Assembly: GCA_026709225.1 (NCBI GenBank) | Contig: JAPOTJ010000037.1 | Span: 1-35,370, forward strand | Source of the DNA: Gammaproteobacteria bacterium | Lineage (GTDB): Bacteria > Pseudomonadota > Gammaproteobacteria > Pseudomonadales > Azotimanducaceae | Length of the DNA stretch: 35,370 nt | Reading direction: 5' to 3' | Shown: piece by piece, positions 8,607 to 15,900 of the stretch | Position numbering within the stretch: position 1 is the first letter of the stretch | Layout: the number at the start of each line of letters is the position of its first letter | Program-made: the position numbers and the translations under genes | Notes under the pieces: model-generated | The model's database searches: none | Seen by the model: the letters and a program-made list of their open reading frames with translations, nothing else | Told to the model about the DNA's origin: nothing

Positions 8607-9272
8607 GTGAACCGGGAACAACTGAAAGCGCGAGTGGCACAGGAAGCCATTGACTATACCCGCGAGCGGCTTACGCCTGATGCCGTGCTCGGCATTGGCA
8701 CAGGCTCGACCGTCAACCACTTTATCGACGCGCTGCGGTGTTTGCGCGGCCAGTTCGCAGGCTGTGTCGCGAGTTCCGAGATGAGCGCGGAGCGCCTCGC
8801 GCGCAGCGGCTGCAATGTCATCGACTTGAACGAGGCGGGCGCGCTGCAACTCTATGTCGATGGTGCCGACGAAGCGGACTTCTCGCGCAGGCTCATCAAG
8901 GGCGGCGGCGGCGCGCTGACGCGCGAGAAGATCGTCGCAACGGCAAGTGACCATTTTTTGTGCATCATTGACGAATCGAAACGCAAAGTTCGCCTCGGCG
9001 CGTTTCCCTTGGCCGTTGAGGTGCTGCGGATCGCTGTGACGCAGGTTTGCAGCACACTTGCAGATCTCGGAGGGCAGCCGCATCTGCGTGCGAACTTCCG
9101 CTCCGATGAAGGCAATCCCATCCTTGATGTCAGCGGCCTTGACTTCTCCGACCCTCTCGCGCTCGAATCTGAAATCAATCAGATTCCGGGCGTGGTGGCG
9201 AACGGCATTTTCGCCCGCCGCCCGGCCGATCAAGTCATGCTGGCGTCGAAGTCGGGTATCAGCGTTTACTAA
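8607..9272 (+). CDS. rpiA: Ribose-5-phosphate isomerase A
   Basis: This 221-residue enzyme interconverts ribose 5-phosphate and ribulose 5-phosphate in the pentose phosphate pathway (cytoplasm). The expected motifs are all present: GIGTGST (29-35) for phosphate binding, the SSEMS loop (56-60), DGADE (85-89) with the catalytic acids, and KGGGGALTREK (98-108). Length matches the family (about 220). The start is a GTG at 8607, and the N-terminus aligns as expected. The stop is one base before the uvrD ATG, so the two are probably co-transcribed. Transketolase, another pentose phosphate enzyme, is encoded at 25763-27775. Confidence 0.95.
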   Translation: MNREQLKARVAQEAIDYTRERLTPDAVLGIGTGSTVNHFIDALRCLRGQFAGCVASSEMSAERLARSGCNVIDLNEAGALQLYVDGADEADFSRRLIKGGGGALTREKIVATASDHFLCIIDESKRKVRLGAFPLAVEVLRIAVTQVCSTLADLGGQPHLRANFRSDEGNPILDVSGLDFSDPLALESEINQIPGVVANGIFARRPADQVMLASKSGISVY

Positions 9273-9273
9273 C

Positions 9274-11484
9274 ATGCACGCCACCGACATCCTCGACAGG
9301 CTCAACGACGAACAAAAGAAGGCGGTCGGCGCGCCGCTCGGCAATTCGCTGGTGCTCGCGGGCGCGGGCACCGGCAAGACGCGCGTGCTCACCCACCGCA
9401 TCGCATGGCTGGCGACGCATGAACGCATACCCCTCGGCAACATCCTTGCCGTCACCTTCACCAACAAGGCCGCGAATGAGATGCGTGAGCGCGTTGCTGC
9501 GCTTGTCGGCGATGCCGGCATCGGGCGCTGGATCGGCACCTTCCACAGCACCGCCTTGAGGCTACTTCGCAGCCACCGGCACGAGGCCAAGCTTGGTGAC
9601 GAATTCGCCATCATCGATGCCGACGATCAGCTTCGCATCATCCGCAATCTGCAGGTCGATATGAACATCTCGGTCGACAAGGTCAATCCTCGCAACACGC
9701 GCTCGTATATCAGCAAGCAAAAGGAGCAAGGCCGGCGTCACGCCAACGCCGCGCGCTTCAATCAGCCGTATGAGTCTGAATACAAGCGCATTTACAAGGC
9801 CTATGAGGAGCGCTGCCAGAAGGAATCGCTCGTCGATTTTGGTGAGATGCTATTGCGCTGCCTTGAGATGCTGCGCGAGCACGAGGACCTCCTTCGCCTC
9901 TACCGGCGCGTGTTTGAGAACGTGCTGGTCGATGAATTTCAAGACACCAACGCTATTCAGTACGACTGGCTCAAGCTCATCGCCAAGGACGCTGCGAGCT
10001 TCATGGCGGTGGGCGACGACGATCAATCAATCTACGGCTGGCGCGGCGCGGAAGTGGCCAACATGAATCGCCTGTTGACCGACTTCAAGCCGGTGAGCGT
10101 GCATCGCCTCGAACAAAACTATCGCTCAAGCGAGCACATCCTGCAAGCGGCCAACAGCGTCATCTCGCACAACGACGGGCGGCTCGGCAAGAACCTTTGG
10201 ACCGACCGAGGCGCGGGTCAGCCCATCGTGCTGACGCGCTCGGTCAACGAGCACAGCGAAGCCGACGCGGTGGCCGAGTTCGCTAAGGACTACGCAATGA
10301 ACGGCGGCAAGTACGAGGATATCGCCGTGCTCTATCGAACCCATGCGCTTTCGCGTGTGGTTGAGCGGTCTTTCAATGGCCGCGCCGTGCCCTATCGCAT
10401 ATATGGCGGCCTGCGATTCTTCGAGCGCGCCGAGATCAAGGATGCGCTTGCCTACATGCGCCTCGTCGCCACGCCGGACGTGGATTTTGCGTTCGCGCGC
10501 GTGGTCAACACCCCAACGCGCGGCATCGGCTCGAAGTCGATCGAGCGATTGCGCGCGATTGCGCTTGAGCGCGGCGTTTCGCTCTTCCGCGCCGCTGAAG
10601 CGGCGATTGTCGAGCGCCTGCTGCCTGCGCGCACTGTCAATGCCTTGGATGGCTTCTTGCGGCTGCTGGCCAATATGCGACGCGCGAGCGAGGGCGCCGA
10701 ACTCGCTGAGATTGCGGATCAATGCATTCGACTTTCAGGTCTCGTTGATTTTCATGCGCCTGACAAGACCGAGACATCGATTGGCAGGCGCGAGAACCTG
10801 CAGGAGCTTGTCAACGCCTGTTCGCAGTTCGTCGAAGAGCCTCTGGGCGACGACGAGCAAGGGACGCCCGCCTCGGCGTTGCGCGCCTTTCTTGATCATG
10901 CGTCGCTCGGCGAAGACGCGCCGCAAGCGGACATGGGCGCGGATGCGGTGCGGCTGATGACGGTGCATTCCGCGAAAGGCCTGGAGTTTCCTGTGGTGCA
11001 GCTCGTCGGTGTCGAAGACGGCATCTTCCCCAATTCCATGGCGATCAACGAAGGCGGCCTTGAAGAAGAGCGGCGGCTCTTTTACGTCGCCATGACAAGA
11101 GCCATGAAGGAGCTCAGAATCGGCTATGCGGAAGTGCGCATGCGCTACGGTCAAGGCGCGAGCCATAGTCTGCCGTCGAGGTTTCTCGCCGAGATTCCGG
11201 AGGACAATACCGACCGCATGTTCTTTGAGCCCGCGCGCGTGCCTTCCGCGTATGCTCGCTCGCGTCCCTCCGCTCGCGAACCGGCAGCGTCAATCGCCAA
11301 AGGCGGCGACGAGATTGCCGGCATTCGCAGCGGCGCGATTGTCAGGCACGCGAAGTTTGGCGAAGGCATCGTGTTCGCAACTGCCGGCACCGGCGACAAC
11401 GCGCGTATTCAAGTGCAATTCAAGCGGTTTGGCAGCAAGTGGCTCGTGCTAGGCTACGCCAACCTGCAAGTGCTGGAGTCGTAA
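9274..11484 (+). CDS. uvrD: DNA helicase II (UvrD), SF1A 3'-5' helicase
   Basis: This 736-residue helicase unwinds DNA in nucleotide excision and mismatch repair. Walker A is AGAGTGKT (29-36), Walker B is LVDEFQDTN (about 217-226), and motif III is GDDDQSIYGWRG (about 247). RLEQNYRS is motif IV, and TVHSAKGLEFP (about 561) and FYVAMTRA are motifs V and VI. The C-terminal tail, RHAKFGEGIV to WLVLGYANL, is the Tudor-like domain typical of UvrD rather than Rep. The frame is open well upstream inside rpiA, but ATG 9274, one base after the rpiA stop, gives the standard UvrD N-terminus LNDEQKKAV. Confidence 0.95.
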   Translation: MHATDILDRLNDEQKKAVGAPLGNSLVLAGAGTGKTRVLTHRIAWLATHERIPLGNILAVTFTNKAANEMRERVAALVGDAGIGRWIGTFHSTALRLLRSHRHEAKLGDEFAIIDADDQLRIIRNLQVDMNISVDKVNPRNTRSYISKQKEQGRRHANAARFNQPYESEYKRIYKAYEERCQKESLVDFGEMLLRCLEMLREHEDLLRLYRRVFENVLVDEFQDTNAIQYDWLKLIAKDAASFMAVGDDDQSIYGWRGAEVANMNRLLTDFKPVSVHRLEQNYRSSEHILQAANSVISHNDGRLGKNLWTDRGAGQPIVLTRSVNEHSEADAVAEFAKDYAMNGGKYEDIAVLYRTHALSRVVERSFNGRAVPYRIYGGLRFFERAEIKDALAYMRLVATPDVDFAFARVVNTPTRGIGSKSIERLRAIALERGVSLFRAAEAAIVERLLPARTVNALDGFLRLLANMRRASEGAELAEIADQCIRLSGLVDFHAPDKTETSIGRRENLQELVNACSQFVEEPLGDDEQGTPASALRAFLDHASLGEDAPQADMGADAVRLMTVHSAKGLEFPVVQLVGVEDGIFPNSMAINEGGLEEERRLFYVAMTRAMKELRIGYAEVRMRYGQGASHSLPSRFLAEIPEDNTDRMFFEPARVPSAYARSRPSAREPAASIAKGGDEIAGIRSGAIVRHAKFGEGIVFATAGTGDNARIQVQFKRFGSKWLVLGYANLQVLES

Positions 11485-12579
11485 GTGTCCGCAAGGAAGT
11501 CTGTTGCCACCGCCTTCATGGCTCTCAGTGTGCTCGCCTGCGGCGGCGGCGCGAATGAAGAGGCAAACACTCGGGCCGATGCGCCCGCGACCCAAGTATT
11601 CGAATGGAAAATGGCGACCACCTGGCCAAAGAACCTGCCGGGCATGGGCACGGGCGCCGAGCGCTTTGCGCGCCAAGTTGAAGCCATGAGCGCTGGCCGG
11701 CTCAAGATTCAGGTGTATGGCGCTGGCGAGCTCGTGCCGGCGCTCGATGTCTTCGATGCGGTTTCGGGCGGCGCCGCCGAAATGGGCCACGGCGCGGCCT
11801 ATTATTGGCGCGGCAAGCTGCCTGTGGCGGCGTTCTTCACAGCGGTGCCCTTCGGCATGACGACACCCGAGATGAACGCTTGGATTGAATGGGGCGGCGG
11901 CCTCGAACTGTGGCGCGAAGCCTATGCGCCCTTCGACCTGTACCCCATGGTCGCTGGCAACACCACGTTGCAAATGGGTGGCTGGTTCAATCGCGAGATC
12001 AATTCGCTTGAGGACTTGAAAGGCCTCAAGATGCGCATTCCCGGGATCGCCGGCGAAGTCTGGCAGCGCGCAGGCGGCACCGCAGTCGTGCTGCCCGGCG
12101 GCGAACTTTTTACTTCCTTGCAGCGCGGCGCGATTGACGCCACCGAATGGGTCGGCCCGTACAACGACCTCGCGCTCGGCCTGCATTCAATCGCCGACTA
12201 TTACTACTATCCAGGCTGGCACGAGCCTGGCTCGGTACTTGAGGCAATCATTAATATAGACGCTTGGAACAGCCTGCCGCCGGATCTGCAGGCGATTGTG
12301 GAGGGCGCGGCGGCGGCCATCAACGACAGCATGACCAACGAATTCTCGGCGCGCAATGCGATTTCGTTGCAAACGCTCGTCGAAGAGCACGGCGTTGAGG
12401 TGCGCCCATTCCCGGATGATGTGATTGACCGGCTGCGCGAGATTTCCGAGGAGATCATGCGCGAGACGCGCGAGGATGACGACCTCTCGCGGCGCATCGT
12501 CGATTCATTCTTAGCGTTTCGCGAACAGGCCAAGGCCTACCAGCAGGTGAGCGATGTCGCTTACGCCGATATTCGTTAA
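11485..12579 (+). CDS. dctP: TRAP transporter substrate-binding lipoprotein (DctP/TakP type)
   Basis: The 364-residue product has a lipoprotein signal ending VLAC (Cys 19) and then FEWKMATTWPKNLPGMGTGA, typical of the DctP subfamily that includes TakP and FcbT1. These periplasmic proteins capture 2-oxoacids or related carboxylates and deliver them to a Q/M membrane pair. The family signature around KGLKMRIPGIAGEVW, with the ligand-clamping Arg, is present. The GTG start follows the uvrD TAA with no gap. The last base of its stop is the first base of the hydratase ATG. No Q or M gene is beside it; the only candidates here are the minus-strand dctQ and dctM at 20520-22383. Substrate not determined. 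Confidence 0.9.
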   Translation: MSARKSVATAFMALSVLACGGGANEEANTRADAPATQVFEWKMATTWPKNLPGMGTGAERFARQVEAMSAGRLKIQVYGAGELVPALDVFDAVSGGAAEMGHGAAYYWRGKLPVAAFFTAVPFGMTTPEMNAWIEWGGGLELWREAYAPFDLYPMVAGNTTLQMGGWFNREINSLEDLKGLKMRIPGIAGEVWQRAGGTAVVLPGGELFTSLQRGAIDATEWVGPYNDLALGLHSIADYYYYPGWHEPGSVLEAIINIDAWNSLPPDLQAIVEGAAAAINDSMTNEFSARNAISLQTLVEEHGVEVRPFPDDVIDRLREISEEIMRETREDDDLSRRIVDSFLAFREQAKAYQQVSDVAYADIR

Positions 12580-13406
12580 TGGACTGCATTGATTGCAAGG
12601 CGACGCGATACCAAGTCGAGGACGGCATCGCGATCATCGCCCTGAATCGGCCGCACCGCATGAACGCATGGACCGGCCGCATGCACACCGAATACCTGCA
12701 TCACCTGTGCGAAGCGGATGAGGATTCGAGCGTTCGCGCGATTGTCGTCACTGGGGCGGGCAGGGCCTTTTGCGCGGGCGGCGATGCGGCGGCGCTGCAA
12801 GGGCACGCCGAGCGCGGCGGCTATGATGCGGGCACAGGAGATGGGTTGAGGACGCCTAGGCATCAGGCGGACGCGCGGTTCTCAGAAGGCTTCGCCTGTC
12901 ACTGGAACCTGACAAAGCCCGTGATCGCTGCGATCAACGGCGCGGCGGCAGGCATCGGGCTCGCGCTCGCCTGCTATGCGGATCTGCGCTTCGCCGCCGC
13001 TGGCGCCAAGCTCACGACCGCGCACGGCAAGCTGAATCTGCCCGCTGAGTTCGGCCTCTCATGGCTGCTGCCGCGCATGATCGGCACCACGCGCGCGATG
13101 GAGCTGCTGCTGTCGAGCCGCATTGTCCTTGCCGAGGAAGCCTGTTCGATGGGTCTCGTCAACCGCGTGTTTCCGACCGAGACGCTCATGCAGGAAACAC
13201 TTGACTACGCACGGGGCTTGGTTCGCGACGTGTCTCCAAATTCACTCAGACAGACGCGATGGCAGGTCTACAAGGACTTGCATCGCGATATCGCGGGCGC
13301 GAACGAGGATGCCGAGACGCTGCTGCGAGCGATGATGACTGAAGCGAATTTCGCGGAAGGCGTGCGCGCATTTGTGGAGAAGCGAGCGCCGAATTTCGGC
13401 CGTTAA
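12579..13406 (+). CDS. Enoyl-CoA hydratase/isomerase (crotonase) family protein
   Basis: This 275-residue crotonase-fold protein has the oxyanion-hole motifs GRAFCAGGDAAAL and AINGAAAGIGLALACYADLR and the helix GLSWLLPRMIG, with AEFG before it carrying the usual acidic position. It probably hydrates or isomerises a 2-enoyl-CoA in acyl or aromatic degradation; the exact substrate cannot be read from sequence. ATG overlaps the dctP stop (TAATG), so translation is coupled. Its TAA stop is part of the TTAA target duplication of the MITE that follows. A segment around residues 72-100 is longer than in the shortest family members. Confidence 0.88.
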   Translation: MDCIDCKATRYQVEDGIAIIALNRPHRMNAWTGRMHTEYLHHLCEADEDSSVRAIVVTGAGRAFCAGGDAAALQGHAERGGYDAGTGDGLRTPRHQADARFSEGFACHWNLTKPVIAAINGAAAGIGLALACYADLRFAAAGAKLTTAHGKLNLPAEFGLSWLLPRMIGTTRAMELLLSSRIVLAEEACSMGLVNRVFPTETLMQETLDYARGLVRDVSPNSLRQTRWQVYKDLHRDIAGANEDAETLLRAMMTEANFAEGVRAFVEKRAPNFGR

Positions 13407-13659
13407 GGAAGGTCTGATTAAGTCTGCAAAGCTCAGAGGTCATGTGGGGTGCGCTGGCAAGGAATGACGAAGAAGCGTGGCAGGCCCCACGTGATGAGGA
13501 ATGACGCAGGCAGCGCGCCCCACATGACCTCCCGAAGGGCGCTTCGCGTGGTGGTAGAGACGATTTCGTTGATTTTTTCGGTCACGGTAGTGTAGACGAG
13601 TCGATTTCGATGAGCCAACAAGAGAAGCGCTGAGCGAAGTAGACTTGATCAGACCTTCC
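13407..13659. mobile_element. 253 bp twin-hairpin MITE with IS5-like ends and TTAA duplication
   Basis: The element starts GGAAGGTCTGATTAAGTCTG and ends with the near-perfect inverse (2 mismatches in 21). It is flanked by TTAA at 13403-13406 and 13660-13663. GGAAGGT ends with a YTAR target fit the IS5 group (family knowledge). Inside, 32 bases lead to arm GTCATGTGGGGTGCGCT (13439-13455), a GGCAAGG box, a 56-base interior with a small CGTGG/CCACG hairpin, and the complementary arm (13512-13528, one T-G wobble). CTCCCGAAGGGCG (13529-13541) follows. A weaker second hairpin has arms 13542-13558 and 13611-13627 (11 of 17 match), then 32 bases to the end. No transposase is encoded. The left duplication contains the hydratase stop codon. 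Confidence 0.88.
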
Positions 13660-13695
13660 TTAAGCCACCTGTGGCATTATCGCGCCACGAATCAA

Positions 13696-13710
13696 TATAA
13701 ATACAAGAGG
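13696..13710 (+). promoter_or_regulatory. Candidate -10 box and ribosome binding site for the P450 gene
   Basis: TATAAA (13696-13701) is a reasonable -10 box in the only AT-rich stretch before the gene, but no convincing -35 lies 16-18 bases upstream. AAGAGG (13705-13710), five bases before ATG 13716, is a good ribosome binding site. The start point would fall just downstream of the MITE, so the P450 gene probably has its own promoter. Confidence 0.35.
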
Positions 13711-13715
13711 CCAGC

Positions 13716-15044
13716 ATGACAGACACGCCCGTCAGCAACATTGAGCGCGGCATTCTCAACAAGGAGTGGCGCGAGACCTGGGCGCGCGATGTGCACGAGG
13801 ACCCGATGTCCATTCCGCTCGATCAATTGAACCCCGCGCACGCAGGCTACTTTGAGGCCAACACGATGCTGCCATTCTTGGCGCGCCTTCGCCGGGAAGC
13901 GCCGGTGCATCATTGCGCGGACAGCGAGTTCGGCCCCTACTGGTCGATCACCAGGTACGAGGATATCAAGTACGTCGATATGCACCACGAGATATTCTCG
14001 TCTGATATCGATAATGGCGGCATCCGCTTGGGGCTGCCGATGCCGAACCGGGGTGAACAGGGATCGATTTCCTATCTGCCGATGTTCATCATGCAGGACC
14101 CGCCGCTGCACACGAGGCAGCGCAAGGACTTGTCGCCGAAGTTCGCGCCGACCGCGCTCGCAAGCTGGGCCAGATTGATACGCGAGCGCGCCGTCTCGAT
14201 CTTGGACGGCCTGCCGGTCGGAGAAACCTTCAACTGGGTGCGCGAAGTGTCGGTCGAACTCACCGGGCAAATGCTCGCGACGCTCTTCGATGTCCCGCAG
14301 GCAGACCGGCACAAGCTCATCCACTGGTCGGATACGGTCGAGCGCATCGGCAATCCCGACTATTTTGAGACGCCCGAGGACGGATTCAAGGAAATATGGA
14401 AGTGCTTCGACTACTTCCAGAGCATCTGGCAAGAACGCGCCGCCGCTTCCGAGCCAGGCGAGGACCTGATCTCCTTCCTCGCGCATGGACAATCGACGCG
14501 CAACATGGCGCCCAATGAGTTCCTCGGCAACGTGATTCTTCTGATTGTCGGCGGCAACGACACCACGCGAAATTCGATTTCAGGCGGCGTGCTGGCGCTC
14601 AACAAGTTCCCCGACGAGTTCGCAAAGGTCAAAGCCGATCATTCGCTCATCGAACCGATGGTCTCCGAGATCATCCGCTGGCAGTCGCCGGTCGCGCACA
14701 TGTGCCGCACCGCCATGCAGGATACCGAACTGAGAGGCCAGAAGATCAGCAAATGGGACAAGGTCTGCATCTGGTATCTTTCCGGCAATCGCGACGAGGG
14801 CGTGTTCCCAGACGGCGACCGCTTCATGATTGGGCGCGAGAACGCACGCCAGCACACAGGTTTCGGCTTCGGCATCCACCGCTGCATCGGCTACCGCCTC
14901 GCCGAGCTGCAACTCAAGATTCTCTGGGAGGAAATTCTCGCGCGCTTCTCCGATGTCGAAGTCGTGGGCGAGCCGAAATACCTGAATTCGAGCTTTATTC
15001 GCGGCATAACGGAATTGCCGGTGCGGGTGCGCCAGCGTCGATAG
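13716..15044 (+). CDS. Cytochrome P450, CYP153-like alkane/fatty acid terminal hydroxylase
   Basis: The 442-residue product resembles CYP153 throughout: FGPYWSITRYEDI, MDxxH..FSSD, MFIMQDPPLHTRQRK, NVILLIVGGNDTTRNS (I-helix, about residues 273-287), SEIIRW (ExxR) and FGFGIHRCIG with heme-ligand Cys390. CYP153 enzymes are soluble bacterial P450s that hydroxylate the ends of alkanes and fatty acids, using electrons from a ferredoxin and a ferredoxin reductase. Neither partner gene is adjacent. A rubredoxin lies at 23336, but that is the usual partner of AlkB rather than CYP153. The gene starts 53 bases after the MITE duplication. It is likely a single-gene transcript. Substrate within the family is inference. 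Confidence 0.88.
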   Translation: MTDTPVSNIERGILNKEWRETWARDVHEDPMSIPLDQLNPAHAGYFEANTMLPFLARLRREAPVHHCADSEFGPYWSITRYEDIKYVDMHHEIFSSDIDNGGIRLGLPMPNRGEQGSISYLPMFIMQDPPLHTRQRKDLSPKFAPTALASWARLIRERAVSILDGLPVGETFNWVREVSVELTGQMLATLFDVPQADRHKLIHWSDTVERIGNPDYFETPEDGFKEIWKCFDYFQSIWQERAAASEPGEDLISFLAHGQSTRNMAPNEFLGNVILLIVGGNDTTRNSISGGVLALNKFPDEFAKVKADHSLIEPMVSEIIRWQSPVAHMCRTAMQDTELRGQKISKWDKVCIWYLSGNRDEGVFPDGDRFMIGRENARQHTGFGFGIHRCIGYRLAELQLKILWEEILARFSDVEVVGEPKYLNSSFIRGITELPVRVRQRR

Positions 15045-15053
15045 TATTCAATG

Positions 15054-15070
15054 CTGGCAGCGCCCGCCAG
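15054..15070 (+). terminator. Short hairpin after the P450 gene
   Basis: CTGGC (15054-15058) and GCCAG (15066-15070) can pair around AGCGCCC. No T-run follows, so termination here is only a possibility. Confidence 0.2.
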
Positions 15071-15087
15071 ATTACAGAAACATGGCA

Positions 15088-15093
15088 TATAAT
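15088..15093 (+). promoter_or_regulatory. Consensus -10 box (TATAAT) before the antitoxin gene
   Basis: A perfect TATAAT at 15088-15093 has no clear -35. Transcription would begin near 15100, beside the ATG at 15101, which would make that start leaderless. The ATG at 15128 would have a short leader with AGGA at 15112-15115. Confidence 0.5.
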
Positions 15094-15127
15094 CGCCACT
15101 ATGCCAAATTTAGGACACCCTCCAAAA

Positions 15128-15427
15128 ATGCCAGAACATAGTGAAAACATCATCGAGCGTGTTTGCCTAGATAAGGCGGGACGCATCGTGGTACCCGCGA
15201 GCATTCGCAGACTACTGAAAGTGAGCGCGGGACAGAGTTTTATCGTTTCTGTCACACGCGAACCTCCAAGCCACGTCATTGAGATGAGAACTATTGAGAG
15301 CGCGATTGAGCGAGCTCAAGCGATTGCAGAAGAAAAGCGTAAAGGATGTGAGGGTTCGGTGGTTGACGAGTTCATCGCACAGAGACGGACCGAAGCTCTA
15401 ACGGAAAGCGAGTCGTGGCCGAAGTAG
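15128..15427 (+). CDS. AbrB/SpoVT-type antitoxin (VapB-like)
   Basis: This roughly 99-residue protein has an N-terminal SpoVT-AbrB DNA-binding motif, VCLDKAGRIVVPASIRRLLKV, shortened here to its core DKAGRIVVPASIRRLL. A helical C-terminal tail follows that would cover a PIN toxin. Such antitoxins bind the toxin and repress their own promoter. I prefer ATG 15128, which gives the usual short lead into the AbrB fold and has AGGA 12 bases upstream. ATG 15101, in the same frame, is possible and would add nine residues from a nearly leaderless message. Its last 13 bases overlap the start of the PIN gene, typical of a vapBC operon. Confidence 0.85.
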   Translation: MPEHSENIIERVCLDKAGRIVVPASIRRLLKVSAGQSFIVSVTREPPSHVIEMRTIESAIERAQAIAEEKRKGCEGSVVDEFIAQRRTEALTESESWPK

Positions 15428-15804
15428 TCTTGGATGCGTCGGCTTTGCTCGCGCTGATCTACCGGGAGGCTGGATGCGAGCAGGTCAAGGCCCAAGTTGC
15501 CAAATCCGCGGCCACAAGTACAGCAAATCTATCTGAAGTGGCAGCGAAGCTACATGACAAAGGATGGCAGAAATTTGAAACTGAAAATGTGCTGAGATCC
15601 TTCAATCTTGATCAAATCTCCGTGAATTATGAAATTGCCATGCTCGCGGCAGCCCTTCGAATTCCTACACGCGAATATGGATTGGGGTTAGGAGACAGGC
15701 TCTGCCTCGCGACCGGCAGCTTTCTTCGTTTGCCCGTGCTGACAGCAGACCGAATCTGGTCGGAAATTGACAGTCCAGATATCGACATCAAGCTGATTCG
15801 TTGA
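15415..15804 (+). CDS. vapC: PIN-domain toxin (VapC family ribonuclease)
   Basis: The 129-residue product has the VapC layout: VLDASALLALIY with Asp7, STANLSEV with the second acid, and GLGLGDRLCLATG with the third, then LPVLTADRIW. VapC toxins are Mg-dependent RNases that act on tRNA or rRNA. The GTG start at 15415 lies within the end of the antitoxin gene. This is a conventional vapBC pair and differs from the larger PIN protein at 5787-6635. Confidence 0.88.
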   Translation: MAEVVLDASALLALIYREAGCEQVKAQVAKSAATSTANLSEVAAKLHDKGWQKFETENVLRSFNLDQISVNYEIAMLAAALRIPTREYGLGLGDRLCLATGSFLRLPVLTADRIWSEIDSPDIDIKLIR

Positions 15805-15900
15805 TTTCAAGCTCACCCACGCGGTACCAACGCTTCCCGCACAAATGCATCTTGGGTAGAATTCAAGCCTGTTCCATATCGGTTCTCTCAAGCAGCGCGC
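15805..15900 (+). promoter_or_regulatory. Gap before the restriction-modification cluster; possible weak promoter
   Basis: TAGAAT at 15857-15862 could be a -10 box, with only a poor -35 (TTCCCG, 15834-15839) 17 bases upstream. No operator or C-box-like repeat of a controller protein is visible. No ribosome binding site close to ATG 15901 stands out. Confidence 0.25.

Noticed and set aside
8535-9614. Upstream extension of the DUF3604 frame (minus strand) across rpiA and uvrD
   Set aside because: It is antisense to two clearly recognised genes, and the lipoprotein signal peptide marks the true start at 8534.
11449-12186. A 245-codon minus-strand frame antisense to dctP
   Set aside because: dctP is unmistakable; the antisense frame is a by-product of GC-rich codon use.
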